DNA from: Acetivibrio saccincola
Lineage (GTDB): Bacteria > Bacillota > Clostridia > Acetivibrionales > Acetivibrionaceae
Length of the DNA: 64,000 bases
Reading direction: 5' to 3'
Assembly (NCBI RefSeq): GCF_002844395.1
Contig: NZ_CP025197.1
Span: 744,001 to 808,000, forward strand
The position numbers and the translations under genes are program-made. The notes beneath the pieces are model-generated. The model had not been told where the DNA came from and made no database searches. It saw only the letters and a list, made by a program, of their open reading frames with translations. How positions within the stretch are numbered: the first letter of the stretch is position 1; each line of letters starts with the position of its first letter. Shown one piece after another: positions 9,779 to 19,577 of this stretch.

Positions 9779-11134
9779 TTAATATTGGCTGTTTTTATTA
9801 GAAAGCTTTCTGGTTAGATATAATATGCCCAAAACTACAGGGATTAGCAGCAGGGCATATATATTGCCTGAAAACATTTTTACAACCCATGTACGCAGTA
9901 CATTTCCACCATCAATAAAACTTGTAAATACACCGTCATAACCGGCCGGCTTAAAATCAACGCTTTCTGCAAGGTTTGCATATAAATGGGCGGTGTTTGA
10001 AGCTAAATAAAGATGGAGAATAACTATTGGTATTCCAATAATATAAGAGCGGACCACATTTCCCTTTGTGGCAACACAGAGAAAGGAAGTGACCACCACT
10101 AAGTTTACCAAATCACCTAAGGGTATAAACTTTACTCCTGGAAAAATAAAGGCCAAAACCAGTGAAGTGGGTATAAGGAGTATTGAGGTTACAACAACTG
10201 AAGGAAGACCTATTATTACAGCCACATCAAGACCAATATAAGTTTCCCCGGTTTTGGGAAAATGTTTTTTTATAAAATCCTTCATACCTTCAGATATGGG
10301 AATTAAAGAATTCCCCACTATGCTCGCCATTTTTGGCAGTATGTATATTGCAGCTGCAATACCAAAGGCCAGCTCTATAATTTCTTTTACATTGTAGCCT
10401 GTACCAATTCCAAGGAAAAGTCCAAATATAAAACCAATAATCATTGGCTCACCTAAAAGCCCCATTTTCTCTTTCATTTTTTCAGGATTAGCGTTAATTT
10501 TATTAATAAAAGGTATGCGGTCAATTAGCTTGTTGCCTAAAACGCCGAAAGGAAAGCAAACTACAGCAGAAAGAGTGGGAACGGAAATTCCCTTTAGGTC
10601 TGAAAACTTACGAAGAAGCGGGGCACTCCAGTCTGCCAGCTTAATTGTAATTATAAATAGTATTGCGCTGGCAAAGGTAGATAATAAAATGTTGTTTGTT
10701 ATATTGTAAACCAATGCACCTGCAAATATAAAATGCCAATAATTCCAGATGTCTATATTAATTGTTTTGGTTAACCTTGCTGTAAGCAAAACAATGTTTA
10801 AAAGCATTAATATAAGCAAAATAAGGGGTGCAAAGGAAAAAGCCCAGGTCATGGCAGCTAATGGAGGCCACCCTGCATCTAAAATATCAAGCTGAAGACC
10901 GGCTCGGGATATAAGTTTTTGAATAACAGGGTTGATTATTGAAACAAAATAATCAAATATTACAAATATTCCTATAAACCCAATGCCTATAGTGAAGGCT
11001 GATTTTATTCCTGTAGAAAACTTAATTCTAAAAATTATTGCTAAAATCAAAATAATAAAAGGCAGCATTACATAAGGTTCAAAACTAAGAAGATACATGG
11101 CTGCATTTTTTATAAGTTCCATTTCTTTCTCCAT
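9779..11134 (-). CDS. PTS galactitol-type transporter subunit IIC (GatC family)
   Basis: A 451-residue, very hydrophobic protein with about ten membrane segments. It matches the GatC family in its N-terminal YLLSFEPYVMLPFI region, the AGWPPLAAMTWA block, and the GEPMIIGFIFGLFLG segment. GatC is the sugar channel of a PTS and needs IIA and IIB. None are adjacent, so it must borrow them or work differently. It converges with the kinase gene and is divergent from the GDT1 gene. Confidence 0.8.
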   Translation of the reverse strand: MEKEMELIKNAAMYLLSFEPYVMLPFIILILAIIFRIKFSTGIKSAFTIGIGFIGIFVIFDYFVSIINPVIQKLISRAGLQLDILDAGWPPLAAMTWAFSFAPLILLILMLLNIVLLTARLTKTINIDIWNYWHFIFAGALVYNITNNILLSTFASAILFIITIKLADWSAPLLRKFSDLKGISVPTLSAVVCFPFGVLGNKLIDRIPFINKINANPEKMKEKMGLLGEPMIIGFIFGLFLGIGTGYNVKEIIELAFGIAAAIYILPKMASIVGNSLIPISEGMKDFIKKHFPKTGETYIGLDVAVIIGLPSVVVTSILLIPTSLVLAFIFPGVKFIPLGDLVNLVVVTSFLCVATKGNVVRSYIIGIPIVILHLYLASNTAHLYANLAESVDFKPAGYDGVFTSFIDGGNVLRTWVVKMFSGNIYALLLIPVVLGILYLTRKLSNKNSQY

Positions 11135-11306
11135 TCCCCGGTGATTATAGTAGTTTAAAAAACAAATAAATTAATTAACAAAACTAATTATAGCTTGTAG
11201 TACTGATGATATCAAGAGTTTAGGTGATTTTTTAAATTACCTGTTGATTTTATATTGATTTTGTGAAAAAATATTATCTTAAGTGCTGTATTAAGGTGTG
11301 GATATT

Positions 11307-12419
11307 ATGATATTGGAAATGCTGAAAGCTTTTTTTCTTATTTTTATAGCTGAGATGGGGGACAAGACCCAGATACTTGCAATGGCCTTTGCCACAAAAT
11401 TTCCGGTTAAGAAGGTGCTGACTGGTGTTTTTATAGGAGTGCTTTTAAATCACGGCTTAGGCGTGATTGTGGGAAAATATATTTCCGGAATTATACCGAC
11501 AAATATAATTCAGGTAGTTGCAGGCTTTGCTTTTCTTTGCTTTGCTTTTTGGACTTTAAAAACAGAAGATGATGAAGAAGAGGGGGAAGAAAAATATAAA
11601 TTCGGACCTGTATTAACGGTAGCACTGGCATTTTTTATAGGAGAGTTGGGGGACAAGACTCAATTAACAGCAATAACTTTAGCAACTAACACTTTATATC
11701 CTTTAGCAATACTTGGGGGAACTGTTTCAGGAATGATAATGACCTGTTCTGTAGGTATTTTCATAGGCAAAAAGCTAGGGGACAAAGTTCCGGAGCTTGT
11801 GATTAAAATAATGGCATCCCTTGTATTTATGATCTTCGGAATAGCTAAACTCTACAGCAACCTGCCTAAGAAGTATATTAATTTTCAAAATACCTCTATA
11901 TTTATAGGAATAATACTGGTTATTTTTGCAGTAATGCTAAAATCAATGTTAGAGTCAGAAAGAAAAGGTGCATCTAAATTTAAGCAGATATCAAAAGAGT
12001 TATTTGACTATTATAATAAAGCTAAGGAAGATATTGAAAAAATATGTTTAGGGGAAGAAAAATGCGGTAAATGCCAAGGGGACCGGTGCATAGTGGGATA
12101 TACAAAAACCCTGATAAATACTGCTTTAGAAGAAGGAGTGCTGCCAAAACGGAAAGTTTTTATGCATGGCAAAGAGGACATTGATAAACCTTTTGAAAGA
12201 GAACAAATTATAAATATGTTAAAAACAACACTTGAGCTTATAAAAAATAACGGTACTCTGGTTAAGCGCCCGGAAATAAATCAGATAAGAAAGAATTTAG
12301 AAAAAATGCTTTTAGGAAGAAGCATTGAAAGAATAGACAACTGGGAAAATTATGTGAATTATATGTATGAGATTGATGAAGTTGTTGCAAAAATAATTTT
12401 TAATAGCTGTAATCCTTAA
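11307..12419 (+). CDS. GDT1/TMEM165 (UPF0016) cation transporter with a cysteine-containing C-terminal extension
   Basis: The first 200 residues have six membrane segments and two copies of the family signature: AEMGDKTQ at residue 15 and GELGDKTQ near residue 113, separated by an acidic loop (EDDEEEGEE). The family moves Mn2+ or Ca2+. The last about 170 residues are unusual: after the final membrane segment comes a soluble part with CLGEEKCGKCQGDRC, then a helical tail. I chose ATG 11307 over GTG 11298 because AAGGTG (11293-11298) gives a 9-base spacing. A terminator overlaps the stop codon. Confidence 0.85.
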   Translation: MILEMLKAFFLIFIAEMGDKTQILAMAFATKFPVKKVLTGVFIGVLLNHGLGVIVGKYISGIIPTNIIQVVAGFAFLCFAFWTLKTEDDEEEGEEKYKFGPVLTVALAFFIGELGDKTQLTAITLATNTLYPLAILGGTVSGMIMTCSVGIFIGKKLGDKVPELVIKIMASLVFMIFGIAKLYSNLPKKYINFQNTSIFIGIILVIFAVMLKSMLESERKGASKFKQISKELFDYYNKAKEDIEKICLGEEKCGKCQGDRCIVGYTKTLINTALEEGVLPKRKVFMHGKEDIDKPFEREQIINMLKTTLELIKNNGTLVKRPEINQIRKNLEKMLLGRSIERIDNWENYVNYMYEIDEVVAKIIFNSCNP

Positions 12420-12436
12420 AATTAAGGATTTTTTAT
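12411..12436 (+). terminator. Terminator overlapping the end of the GDT1 gene
   Basis: AATCCTTA and TAAGGATT form an 8-bp stem around a 4-base loop, followed by TTTTTAT. The stop codon is in the stem. Confidence 0.7.
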
Positions 12437-12872
12437 AATTTTGGTCATTTCAAATTTTTAAAATTATTGCATAATAAATATATAATATGTTATAATGAAA
12501 CTGGAATCTATTGTATTATTTTGGGTAAGTTTTTTATCTTTTTAGAAATATTTGTGGTAATAATCCTTGTTCTTATCATACAATAATAAATATTAACTTA
12601 CTTAAGATAATTTTGTATAAATATATGCAAAAGACTGTTGCTGTATTTGTAAGGTGTAGTTATTGCTTTTTTTTAGATAGTTTTTTGTATTATGTTGCAA
12701 AATTAAATATATTTGCAAACAAATATGTAAACATAAGCTATAATATGTAATCATATTATGCTTAATTTTATGCAGAAAAATAATTTTTTATTATAAATAT
12801 ATTACAATTTACATAATATTATTTTATATTATTTTATATTTGATGTAATTTATCTCAAGGGAGGATTAATGT
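12437..12872. other. AT-rich gap, no gene seen
   Basis: This 436-bp stretch is extremely AT-rich, with repeated TATATT/ATATTATT tracts and no credible reading frame. It probably holds the promoter of the pilin-like gene. I saw no riboswitch fold that I could defend. Confidence 0.5.
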
Positions 12873-13367
12873 ATGACAAAGAAAATGATAAAAGTAATTA
12901 GAAACAAAAACGGATTTAGCCTTGTAGAATTACTTATAGTGATTGCATTATTGGGAATAATTGCAGCCATTGGATTTTTGACTTTAACAGGGGTACTTAA
13001 CAGCAGCCGTCAAAAAGTTGATTACCAGAATGCGGATCTTATTGAAAGAGCAATTGAGGCATATATGTTTTTGACGGAAGATGGCGAATTAAAGCACCTC
13101 ACAAATAGTAGTAATGATAAAATAAATAACGGCGATGATTCAGAGAAATTGATTTTGATTTTGCAAGACAAAATTATTAATGCAAAAAACGGTGAAGAAC
13201 TTGAGCCCCTGCTTGTTCCTAAAGAAGGAAAAGCGCCTTCAGCAGACAACTTTGCAACACAGTGGGAAGAGCATAAAGGCTACAAAATTGAAATTTATTC
13301 TGATAATATGACTTGTGATGTTTATCCGGTAAAGGATGTCAATGATGCAAAAATAAATATAAACTAA
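12873..13367 (+). CDS. Type IV pilin-like protein with prepilin N-terminus
   Basis: A 164-residue protein with a classic class III-type start: short basic leader, the cleavage site NGFSLVELLIVIALLG, and a long hydrophobic helix. Prepilin peptidase would cut before the Phe and methylate it. The rest is a small acidic globular head without cysteines. Strong GGGAGG lies before the ATG. No pil assembly genes are nearby, so it could be a pilin or a pseudopilin encoded away from its machinery. Confidence 0.85.
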   Translation: MTKKMIKVIRNKNGFSLVELLIVIALLGIIAAIGFLTLTGVLNSSRQKVDYQNADLIERAIEAYMFLTEDGELKHLTNSSNDKINNGDDSEKLILILQDKIINAKNGEELEPLLVPKEGKAPSADNFATQWEEHKGYKIEIYSDNMTCDVYPVKDVNDAKININ

Positions 13368-13372
13368 TGCTT

Positions 13373-13600
13373 TTAACAGAAGTGGCGGTGGCAGCTGTAA
13401 AGGATTACTGACAGTCCAAGTACCATCATAAATGCAGCTGCAATTGCCAAAATTGTTTTAATGCCTATCTTCCTTTTAGAAGGAATGTCAATTTCGTAGC
13501 CTATTTTAAGGTCTTGAGGATTTTTAATCATCAGGAACTGTCCCTTACTGTTTAGCACTATTGCATATTCTTTTTCCTTTTCAACAACTATACCTTTCAC
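13373..13600 (-). CDS. Short RsgI-type anti-sigma factor (N-terminal domain and one membrane segment)
   Basis: The protein begins KGIVVEKEKEYAIVLNSKGQ, the RsgI N-terminal anti-sigma signature, and ends after one membrane helix (about residues 50-70) with CHRHFC. I chose GTG at 13600 because CGGAGGC lies 7 bases before it; a longer frame starts at 13645 without a good site. In cellulolytic clostridia, RsgI proteins bind SigI inside and carry a sensory domain outside. Here the outer domain is missing (about 75 residues in all) and no sigI gene is adjacent. Confidence 0.7.
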   Translation of the reverse strand: MKGIVVEKEKEYAIVLNSKGQFLMIKNPQDLKIGYEIDIPSKRKIGIKTILAIAAAFMMVLGLSVILYSCHRHFC

Positions 13601-13938
13601 AGGGTGTGCCTCCGTTTCTAAATACTTTTTCAAATGTGAATACACATATTAGAAACTCTTTTGAAGCTTTTTAAGATTGGAAGTTTTACCGCAGTGGTAT
13701 TTAACCTTATTTCAGCCTTACATAGTAAGTATTCGGCTTATTAGCTCTTTTTTTGGGGTATATTTTTTAAAAAAATATGAAAAATAAAAAAATATATAAT
13801 TAAATATATTTTAAGTGAAAAAACTGATAAAGTCAAAAAACAGTACTAATCAAGTATTTGGTGCCCATTGTACATAATTATATGTATATAGTATAATATT
13901 AAAAGATTTATTATTACAGAAGATTTGAGGGGATGGGT

Positions 13939-14976
13939 ATGAGATATTTAGTTACAGGCGGTTCTGGTTTTTTGGGGATAAACCTTATACGGTTTTTAGT
14001 TAAAAAGGGTCATGAAGTAACTTCCCTTGACATAATGGATTTTGATTATGAGGACATGAAAGATAAAATCAGGATAGTAAAAGGCGATGTAAGAGACCGG
14101 GAAGCAGTTTTAAAGTCTTTAGAGGATGTTGATATAGTGGTGCACGGTGCAGCTGCACTGCCCCTTTATTCAAAGGAAGATATATATTCCACGGATGTTG
14201 ACGGGACTGAAGTAGTTTTGTCAGAATCTTTTAATAAAGGCATAGAAAGAGTAATATATATTTCTTCCACTGCTGTTTACGGGGTTCCGGACCATCATCC
14301 ATTGGTGGAAGAGGATGAATTGGTTGGAGTAGGTCCCTATGGGGAGGCAAAAATAGAGGCTGAGAAGATTTGTGAAAAATACAGAGATAAGGGTATGTGT
14401 GTTCCTGTTATCAGACCAAAATCATTTATCGGACCGGAAAGATTAGGTGTTTTTGCTCTATTGTATGACTGGGCAAGCAGCGGAAAGAATTTCCCCATGA
14501 TTGGCAGTGGTAAAAACAGATATCAGCTTTTAGATGTTGAGGATTTATGTGAAGCTATTTATTTAACAGCTACTTTAGAACGTGAAAAAGTTAACGATAC
14601 CTTCAATATAGGTGCTGAAGAGTTTACAACAATGAGGGAAGATTATCAGGCGGTTTTAGATAAAGCCGGATTTGGAAAAAGAATAATTGGATTTCCTGCA
14701 AAGCCTGCTATTTTAGCGTTAAGGATTTTAGAATTTTTAAAAATTTCTCCTCTATATGCATGGGTGTACGAAACTGCCGGAAAAGATTCTTTCGTTTCAA
14801 TAGAAAAGGCCAAGAGGGTTTTAGGATTTAAGCCAAAGTATTCAAACAAAGATGCCCTTTTGAGAAATTACCAGTGGTACTTAGATAATTTGGACAGTTT
14901 TAAAGGTAAATCAGGAGTAAACCACAGAGTTCCTTGGAAGCAGGGTTTTTTGGGTATTATAAAGTGGTTTTTTTAA
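13939..14976 (+). CDS. NAD-dependent epimerase/dehydratase (extended SDR)
   Basis: A 345-residue extended short-chain dehydrogenase. The nucleotide-binding motif is GGSGFLG near residue 8, the active-site Ser lies in ISSTAVYG, and the YxxxK pair is in [11 protein letters not shown]. These enzymes modify nucleotide sugars or related substrates. The second ATG (13939) is chosen because TGAGGGG ends 6 bases before it. Monocistronic, with a terminator at 15003. Confidence 0.8.
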   Translation: MRYLVTGGSGFLGINLIRFLVKKGHEVTSLDIMDFDYEDMKDKIRIVKGDVRDREAVLKSLEDVDIVVHGAAALPLYSKEDIYSTDVDGTEVVLSESFNKGIERVIYISSTAVYGVPDHHPLVEEDELVGVGPYGEAKIEAEKICEKYRDKGMCVPVIRPKSFIGPERLGVFALLYDWASSGKNFPMIGSGKNRYQLLDVEDLCEAIYLTATLEREKVNDTFNIGAEEFTTMREDYQAVLDKAGFGKRIIGFPAKPAILALRILEFLKISPLYAWVYETAGKDSFVSIEKAKRVLGFKPKYSNKDALLRNYQWYLDNLDSFKGKSGVNHRVPWKQGFLGIIKWFF

Positions 14977-15002
14977 CTTTTTTAGAAAATCATCAATTTA
15001 TT

Positions 15003-15025
15003 GGAGCCTACGGGCTCTTTTTTTT
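15003..15025 (+). terminator. Terminator after the epimerase gene
   Basis: A 5-bp GAGCC/GGCTC stem with TACG loop and eight T residues. Confidence 0.7.
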
Positions 15026-15048
15026 GTGCTTTTTTTGCTTCCTCCCAT

Positions 15049-15086
15049 TTAACACAGATTTAACATAAGCTTAACACAACTTAACA
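15049..15086 (+). promoter_or_regulatory. Pho box (PhoP-type direct repeats) upstream of pstS
   Basis: Four TTAACA repeats start at 15049, 15060, 15071 and 15081, that is with 11, 11 and 10 base periods. This matches the TTAACA-type tandem repeats bound by PhoP in gram-positive bacteria and fits the phosphate-binding protein encoded just downstream. Confidence 0.8.
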
Positions 15087-15170
15087 AAGACCTAATAAAA
15101 CTTTAAACTTGCTGGTTTAATATCTAAATTGTAAACATCTAAAAAATCTAATTTTAAGGGAGGAAATTAA

Positions 15171-15755
15171 ATGAGTAAGTTTTTTAAAAAATTAGTACTG
15201 TTTATTATTATACCTTTAGCAATAGGGAGTGTTCTTGCAGCATGTGAAAACAATGACAATCCGGCAAGTGCAAAGAACGACGCTAAAAAAGAGGTAAGGG
15301 AGGAGACTCGGCAAGAAGAGATAAAGGAAGACAGCCTGCAAGAAGCAGCGGATTTAAGCGGACATATAAGCATAGTTGGTTCAACTTCTGTCCAGCCGTT
15401 AGCACAGCTATTGGCAGATGCTTTTACAGATATAGAACCTGAAGTTGTAATAGATGTACAGGGTGTTGGTTCTTCTGCCGGGATTAAGGCTGTAAATGAC
15501 GGAAGTGCAGATATTGGTATGGCATCAAGGGAGTTAAATGAGGAAGAGAAGACATGGGGAATTACAGAAATCCCTATAGCTGTTGATGGAATAGCAGTAA
15601 TAGTAAATCCAAATAACCCGGTAAACAATTTAACATTAGAGGAAATAGCCAAAATATACAAAGGTGAAATAACAAACATTTCCTTGGGATATGTTGATGA
15701 CAGCGTAAAAGCCATTTGGGAGATTCTTACCGCAATGTACCTGCAAAAGAAATAA
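15171..15755 (+). pseudogene. pstS: Phosphate-binding lipoprotein PstS, internally deleted and truncated
   Basis: The start is intact: RBS GGGAGG, lipoprotein signal with lipobox LAAC, then the phosphate-binding fold (IVGSTSVQPLAQLL, GVGSSAGIKAV, DIGMASRELN). At about 15,675 the text jumps from KGEITN directly to ISLGYVDDSVKA, which in PstS proteins normally lies many residues later, so a central piece is missing in frame. At 15717 the sequence changes to a copy of the surface-protein gene at 38,548 and the frame soon stops. No pstCAB genes follow. The product cannot be a working phosphate receptor. Confidence 0.75.
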
Positions 15756-16282
15756 AAGATACAAGCAGTATTTTAGGAGTATCTGAGAGCACATTGAGAA
15801 ATCAAGATGCATACACCGGCTGGTACGGAAGGATTGTACTGTCCTGGAAGTCAAGGACCTTTGTAGGAGATGATACAAATCTGCCATATGGAGTTGACAG
15901 TGAGAAAGCAAAGAAATCTGTACAAAAATGGTACGGTGAATACGGAATACCTAATGCAGTGTATGTATGTGAAGCAGGAAGGGATGTTATAAAAGAACTG
16001 TCTAAGACGGGTAAAAGCATAGAAGAGTATGACGGATGGCTAAAGGACGGATACATAGTTGTAAACTTTAATATTGAAGTTCAAAGAAGAATAGTGGGAA
16101 GAGACGGAAATTACGACATAGAATTACTAAGCTATTCTTCAGAAAATTGCAATATGTGGGAAATAGAAGGTCTAAAGGACAGAAAGGTTGACAGCGCAGG
16201 AAAAGGCTTTGATATTAAGCCGGGAGATGTAGTATTTTACTACACGGATGAGAGGTCTACAGATGACTACGAGGTAAGGTAA
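15717..16282 (+). pseudogene. 3' fragment of the large surface protein (copy of 38,548-39,113)
   Basis: It encodes the last about 188 residues of the large exported protein ending at 39,113, nearly identical at DNA level, and has no start of its own. It is out of frame with the pstS remnant before it. It marks the left edge of a 2.6-kb duplication. Confidence 0.8.
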
Positions 16283-16304
16283 AGTGTCAAAAAATAAAAA
16301 ATGA

Positions 16305-16372
16305 TGCAATTCATCCCAAAAATCGTGCAATTCGTCAGGAAATCCGTCGGGGGTGAAAAAATTTATTATAAT
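16305..16372 (+). promoter_or_regulatory. 21-bp-period direct repeat and -10 box, module A
   Basis: TGCAATTCATC (16305) and TGCAATTCGTC (16326) are spaced exactly 21 bp; a TATAAT box follows at 16367-16372. No good -35 hexamer is present at the expected place, so the promoter probably needs an activator bound at the repeats. Confidence 0.6.
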
Positions 16373-16413
16373 ATACACATAAAATAAATTACAAAAATAA
16401 GGGGGGTAAAAAA

Positions 16414-16722
16414 ATGAGCAGAGCAATTACAGTTACACCGGAGGAGTTGACAAGGACAGCCAATTCAGTAGAAGGTAAGACAAAGGAGTATGTTAGTTTA
16501 TATAATAAACTTTACAGTGAAGTGGATTCAATGTCAAAAAGCTGGTCCGGGGAAGCAAACAGGGCTTATGCAGGACAGATAGAAGGATTCCGTAAGGAGT
16601 TTGAAAATTTAAAAAAAGTCCTTGAAAACTACACAGCACTATTAAGAGAATCAGCAAGGGTATATGGACAGACAGAGACAAACATAAGAGACAGTGCTAA
16701 AAAACTTATAACAGGAAGATAG
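16414..16722 (+). CDS. WXG100 family protein (Esx-like), module A first
   Basis: A 102-residue, all-helical protein with the WXG turn as SWSGEAN in the middle (about residue 44). Proteins of this type are type VII secretion substrates or partners. RBS GGGGGG lies just before the ATG. It is the first gene of the module and one of four near-identical copies (21,543; 39,245; 44,351). Unlike single-copy Esx proteins, it is repeated with each effector, which suggests a dedicated partner or chaperone role. Confidence 0.85.
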   Translation: MSRAITVTPEELTRTANSVEGKTKEYVSLYNKLYSEVDSMSKSWSGEANRAYAGQIEGFRKEFENLKKVLENYTALLRESARVYGQTETNIRDSAKKLITGR

Positions 16723-16922
16723 TCAAAAAAAGGCAATAGGATAAGAAGAAACAGAAGAAGAAAGATAAAAAAAGGCAATAACAAGACAATAACAAGATAA
16801 GGACAAGGCAACAGCAAGGAAATAGTAAGATAATAATAAGATAAGAACAAGGGAAAGAGTAAAGTTAAAAACAAGAGTAAGCATTTTAAATTATGAAAAA
16901 TAATACAAGGGGGGAATAAAAA
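16723..16922 (+). other. Purine-rich spacer between the two WXG100 genes
   Basis: About 150 bases consist mainly of degenerate AACAAGATAA-like units with very few T-rich or C-rich stretches on this strand. The transcript would be mostly unstructured. Equivalent spacers lie in modules B (shorter), E and F. No gene is supported here. Confidence 0.5.
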
Positions 16923-17222
16923 ATGGCTGAATTTAAAGTTACGCCGGAAATGCTAAAATCAACATCATCAAGTTTAAAAAATATAAATTCAAGATTCAGA
17001 TCCGTAATGGAAGGTATAGAAACAGATATGAGAGCTATGAAGCAAAAGTGGGACAGTGAGGCTGCAGATACATTCTTAGCAAAGTTTGAAAAATTTAAGA
17101 GCAATCTTGAAGGTTATTATCAGGTGGTGGAATCATATTCAAAATTCTTAGAAGAAACAGCACAAGCATACTCAGAATCTGATAAATCAATTAATAATTT
17201 AACTGCAAACCTTTTTGCATAA
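16923..17222 (+). CDS. WXG100-like protein, module A second
   Basis: A 99-residue helical protein beginning MAEFKVTPEMLKST. The turn motif is KWDSEAA, so Gly is replaced by Ser (WDS). It sits after the first WXG100 gene with RBS AAGGGGGG. Two different small helical proteins ahead of one effector resemble the paired partners of LXG effectors. Near-identical copies are at 21,985, 39,756 and 44,862. Confidence 0.85.
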   Translation: MAEFKVTPEMLKSTSSSLKNINSRFRSVMEGIETDMRAMKQKWDSEAADTFLAKFEKFKSNLEGYYQVVESYSKFLEETAQAYSESDKSINNLTANLFA

Positions 17223-17275
17223 AATATGCTATATATATAATATATCCTTTACTTCCATTAAATATTGTATTTTAA

Positions 17276-17310
17276 AACACAAGTCCTGCCAAAGAGGCAG
17301 GTTTTGTGTT
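17276..17310 (+). terminator. Hairpin between WXG100 pair and effector, module A
   Basis: AACACAA/TTGTGTT and CCTGCC/GGCAGG pair around an AAAGA loop with a 2-base internal loop. It looks like a leaky terminator or attenuator. A second small hairpin (17321-17342, GAAG loop) follows before the effector RBS. Confidence 0.55.
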
Positions 17311-17368
17311 ACTATTTTCATTTAATGGTGAAGACCATTAAAAAAACGCAAACTAAGGGGGGATAAAT

Positions 17369-19564
17369 ATGTCATACATGTCTATTGATATTAATTCTTT
17401 AAAAGATATAGAAAAAAGGGTTAATTCTCTTTCAAAAAGCATTGAAAAGATAAAGAGCAGTCTTTCTTCCGTAAGAAGCAATATAGATTCGACAGTTCGG
17501 AACAGAAGCGGGATAGACAGCAGTATGTCAAGCCTTATCAGAGAAGTTGGCGAAAGAGAACGTATAATGAATAATGTAAAGCAATTTTTAAATGAAGCGG
17601 TTAAACAATATGAAGATATGGAAAAAGAACTTAGAAGAGAATCAGACAGAATAATTGAAAACAGCACTCCAAAGACCGGTATAATAAAAAGCATATTAAA
17701 CGGTTTAAAATCAATTGGTAAAAAACTAGGAAATCTTTTAAAGACAATTGCAAAAAATTCAATACTTTTAAGTCCTATAATAATTGGAACGGCAGTCCGT
17801 TCAATAGGAAAAATGCTGATAGAGAGAGGTTTTATAATAACCAATAAACCAATTGAAATTGTAAAAAGAGATGATATAGGTTTACCGATATTAAACGGAA
17901 TATTAAGTTATAATCCGGATGAGTATAGCCCATATGTGGTACTTTTGCAGAAAAGATTAATTGAGCTGGGGTATGGGGACGGTCTTGAAGTCAATGGTAT
18001 ATTTAATTCAGATACACTTGAGGCGGTAAACAGGTATAAAGAGGATTATGGGCTTTGGAACTTTGGTGAGTATGAAGGTAAGGTGGGGGAAACTACCTGG
18101 AATCATTTATTTAATAATCAGAAGGTACCTTATCTTACAATTGACAATGTAGAAAGAGATAGCATGGGTATACCGGTTTTTAACAGCATACTAAGCTATA
18201 ATCCATGGGAATATAACATTTATGTAGTATTTCTGCAAAAAAGGTTAATTGAATTAGGATACGGAGATGATATAGAAGTAAATGGAATATTTGACTCAAA
18301 GACACTTGAAGCGGTAAACAGATATAAAAAGGATTATGGGCTTTGGAATTTTGGTGAATATGAAGGCAAGGTGGGAGAAACTACCTGGAACCATTTATTC
18401 AATAATCAAAAAGTACCGTATGTAGCAAACTCTACACAGAACAATATTCCGGTTTCTGATGAAATGAGAACTTATGTGATACCTATAAGCCTTGATCAGG
18501 CAGTGAAAAATGAATATAATGCAAAATGGGTTTCAAATACTGGTGAAATAACTTATGCATGTGTAAAAAGCGGAGGCGACAAGTGGGTAAGAGCTTCAGA
18601 AGATGATATAAGGTATTATCTGGATCCTAAAAATTTTATAAATCACGATGTTTATAAATACCAATTTTTAGTATTGGAAAACGTACCGGGCATGGAAATA
18701 ACCGATGAAAACAGGACTAGATTAATAGATGAAATTAATAAAATATTAGAGGGTAAAGGTGTATTGCACGGTATGGGTGCGGCTTTTGTAAGAGCTGCGG
18801 AGGAAACGGGGCTTGCACTTCCTTACCTTGTTGCGCATTGTATTCTTGAGACAGGATGGGGGACAAGCAAATTAGCACGTGGAATTGACGCAAACGGTAA
18901 TTATACCGGATATCACAACATGTATGGAATAGCGGCATATGATAATGCACCTTTAACAAACGGTTTAAATAAGGCCAGAAGTTCTAATTGGAATTCAGTT
19001 GAAGAAGCCATTGTCGGAGGTGCTCATTGGATTAAAGATAATTATGCGGGAAATCCCAATAAAAATACTATATATAAAATGAAATGGCAGCCAACTGATC
19101 CGTTAGGATTAGGCCAATATGCTACTGATGTTGCTTGGGCGGTAAAACAGTGTGAAGTTATTAAAAAATTGTATGAGTTATTTCCAGATGCAGAATTAAG
19201 ATTTGAAATACCTCAATATGTGGACAGTAAAAGTGGTGATAATGTCGGGCAGCCGGTGCAACAATCAACACCTTCCGGAAATGGTGTTTCAAAAACAACA
19301 AATGTAATAGAATATGTAGTAAAGAGTGGTGATACATTAACTAAAATAGCAAAAATGTATAATACAACTGTTGAAGAATTGGCTAAATTTAATAATATAG
19401 AAAATGTAAATTTGATTATTGTAGGGCAGGTAATAAAAATACCGGTTAAAACAGCAGATACTTCTTTGCCTACAAGTCAGGGAGGAACTGCAACAAAAAA
19501 AGGATGCAGAACAAGCAAAAGCACCAATTTCAAGTTCAAGTGGTTCCGGTGGACTTTCATATAA
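17369..19564 (+). CDS. Effector A: T7SS-type N-terminus, PG-binding repeats, GH73 glucosaminidase, LysM (frameshifted)
   Basis: Residues 1-95 form a helical, WXG/LXG-like domain with no Sec signal; a hydrophobic segment lies at about 125-155. Two peptidoglycan-binding repeats follow (about 170-250 and 255-340), each ending [19 protein letters not shown]73-type glucosaminidase is at about 465-610 with the Glu in [11 protein letters not shown], then LysM (about 648-692, [16 protein letters not shown]). The frame is lost in an A7 tract (19495-19501); in the shifted frame a Ser/Gly linker leads into the next entry. The intact protein would have about 928 residues. It would cut the glycan chains of cell wall. 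Confidence 0.8.
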   Translation: MSYMSIDINSLKDIEKRVNSLSKSIEKIKSSLSSVRSNIDSTVRNRSGIDSSMSSLIREVGERERIMNNVKQFLNEAVKQYEDMEKELRRESDRIIENSTPKTGIIKSILNGLKSIGKKLGNLLKTIAKNSILLSPIIIGTAVRSIGKMLIERGFIITNKPIEIVKRDDIGLPILNGILSYNPDEYSPYVVLLQKRLIELGYGDGLEVNGIFNSDTLEAVNRYKEDYGLWNFGEYEGKVGETTWNHLFNNQKVPYLTIDNVERDSMGIPVFNSILSYNPWEYNIYVVFLQKRLIELGYGDDIEVNGIFDSKTLEAVNRYKKDYGLWNFGEYEGKVGETTWNHLFNNQKVPYVANSTQNNIPVSDEMRTYVIPISLDQAVKNEYNAKWVSNTGEITYACVKSGGDKWVRASEDDIRYYLDPKNFINHDVYKYQFLVLENVPGMEITDENRTRLIDEINKILEGKGVLHGMGAAFVRAAEETGLALPYLVAHCILETGWGTSKLARGIDANGNYTGYHNMYGIAAYDNAPLTNGLNKARSSNWNSVEEAIVGGAHWIKDNYAGNPNKNTIYKMKWQPTDPLGLGQYATDVAWAVKQCEVIKKLYELFPDAELRFEIPQYVDSKSGDNVGQPVQQSTPSGNGVSKTTNVIEYVVKSGDTLTKIAKMYNTTVEELAKFNNIENVNLIIVGQVIKIPVKTADTSLPTSQGGTATKKGCRTSKSTNFKFKWFRWTFI

Positions 19565-19577
19565 TTCTAATTATAAT

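Larger units (their letters stand above)
15717..18336 (+). repeat. Large direct repeat, copy 1 (partner 38,548-41,176)
   Basis: The sequence is nearly identical to the partner from TGGGAGATTC onward, with a constant offset of 22,831 through the first WXG100 gene and only small indels later. It covers the surface-protein tail, both WXG100 genes and the effector N-terminus with its first peptidoglycan-binding repeat and most of the second. Confidence 0.85.

Noticed and set aside
15167-15715. Long minus-strand frame opposite pstS
   Set aside because: Mirror of the lipoprotein coding frame; Ser/Ala-rich shadow without RBS or domain.
16723-16922. Possible CRISPR-like array in the AACAAG spacers
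   Set aside because: Units are short, degenerate and without unique spacers.
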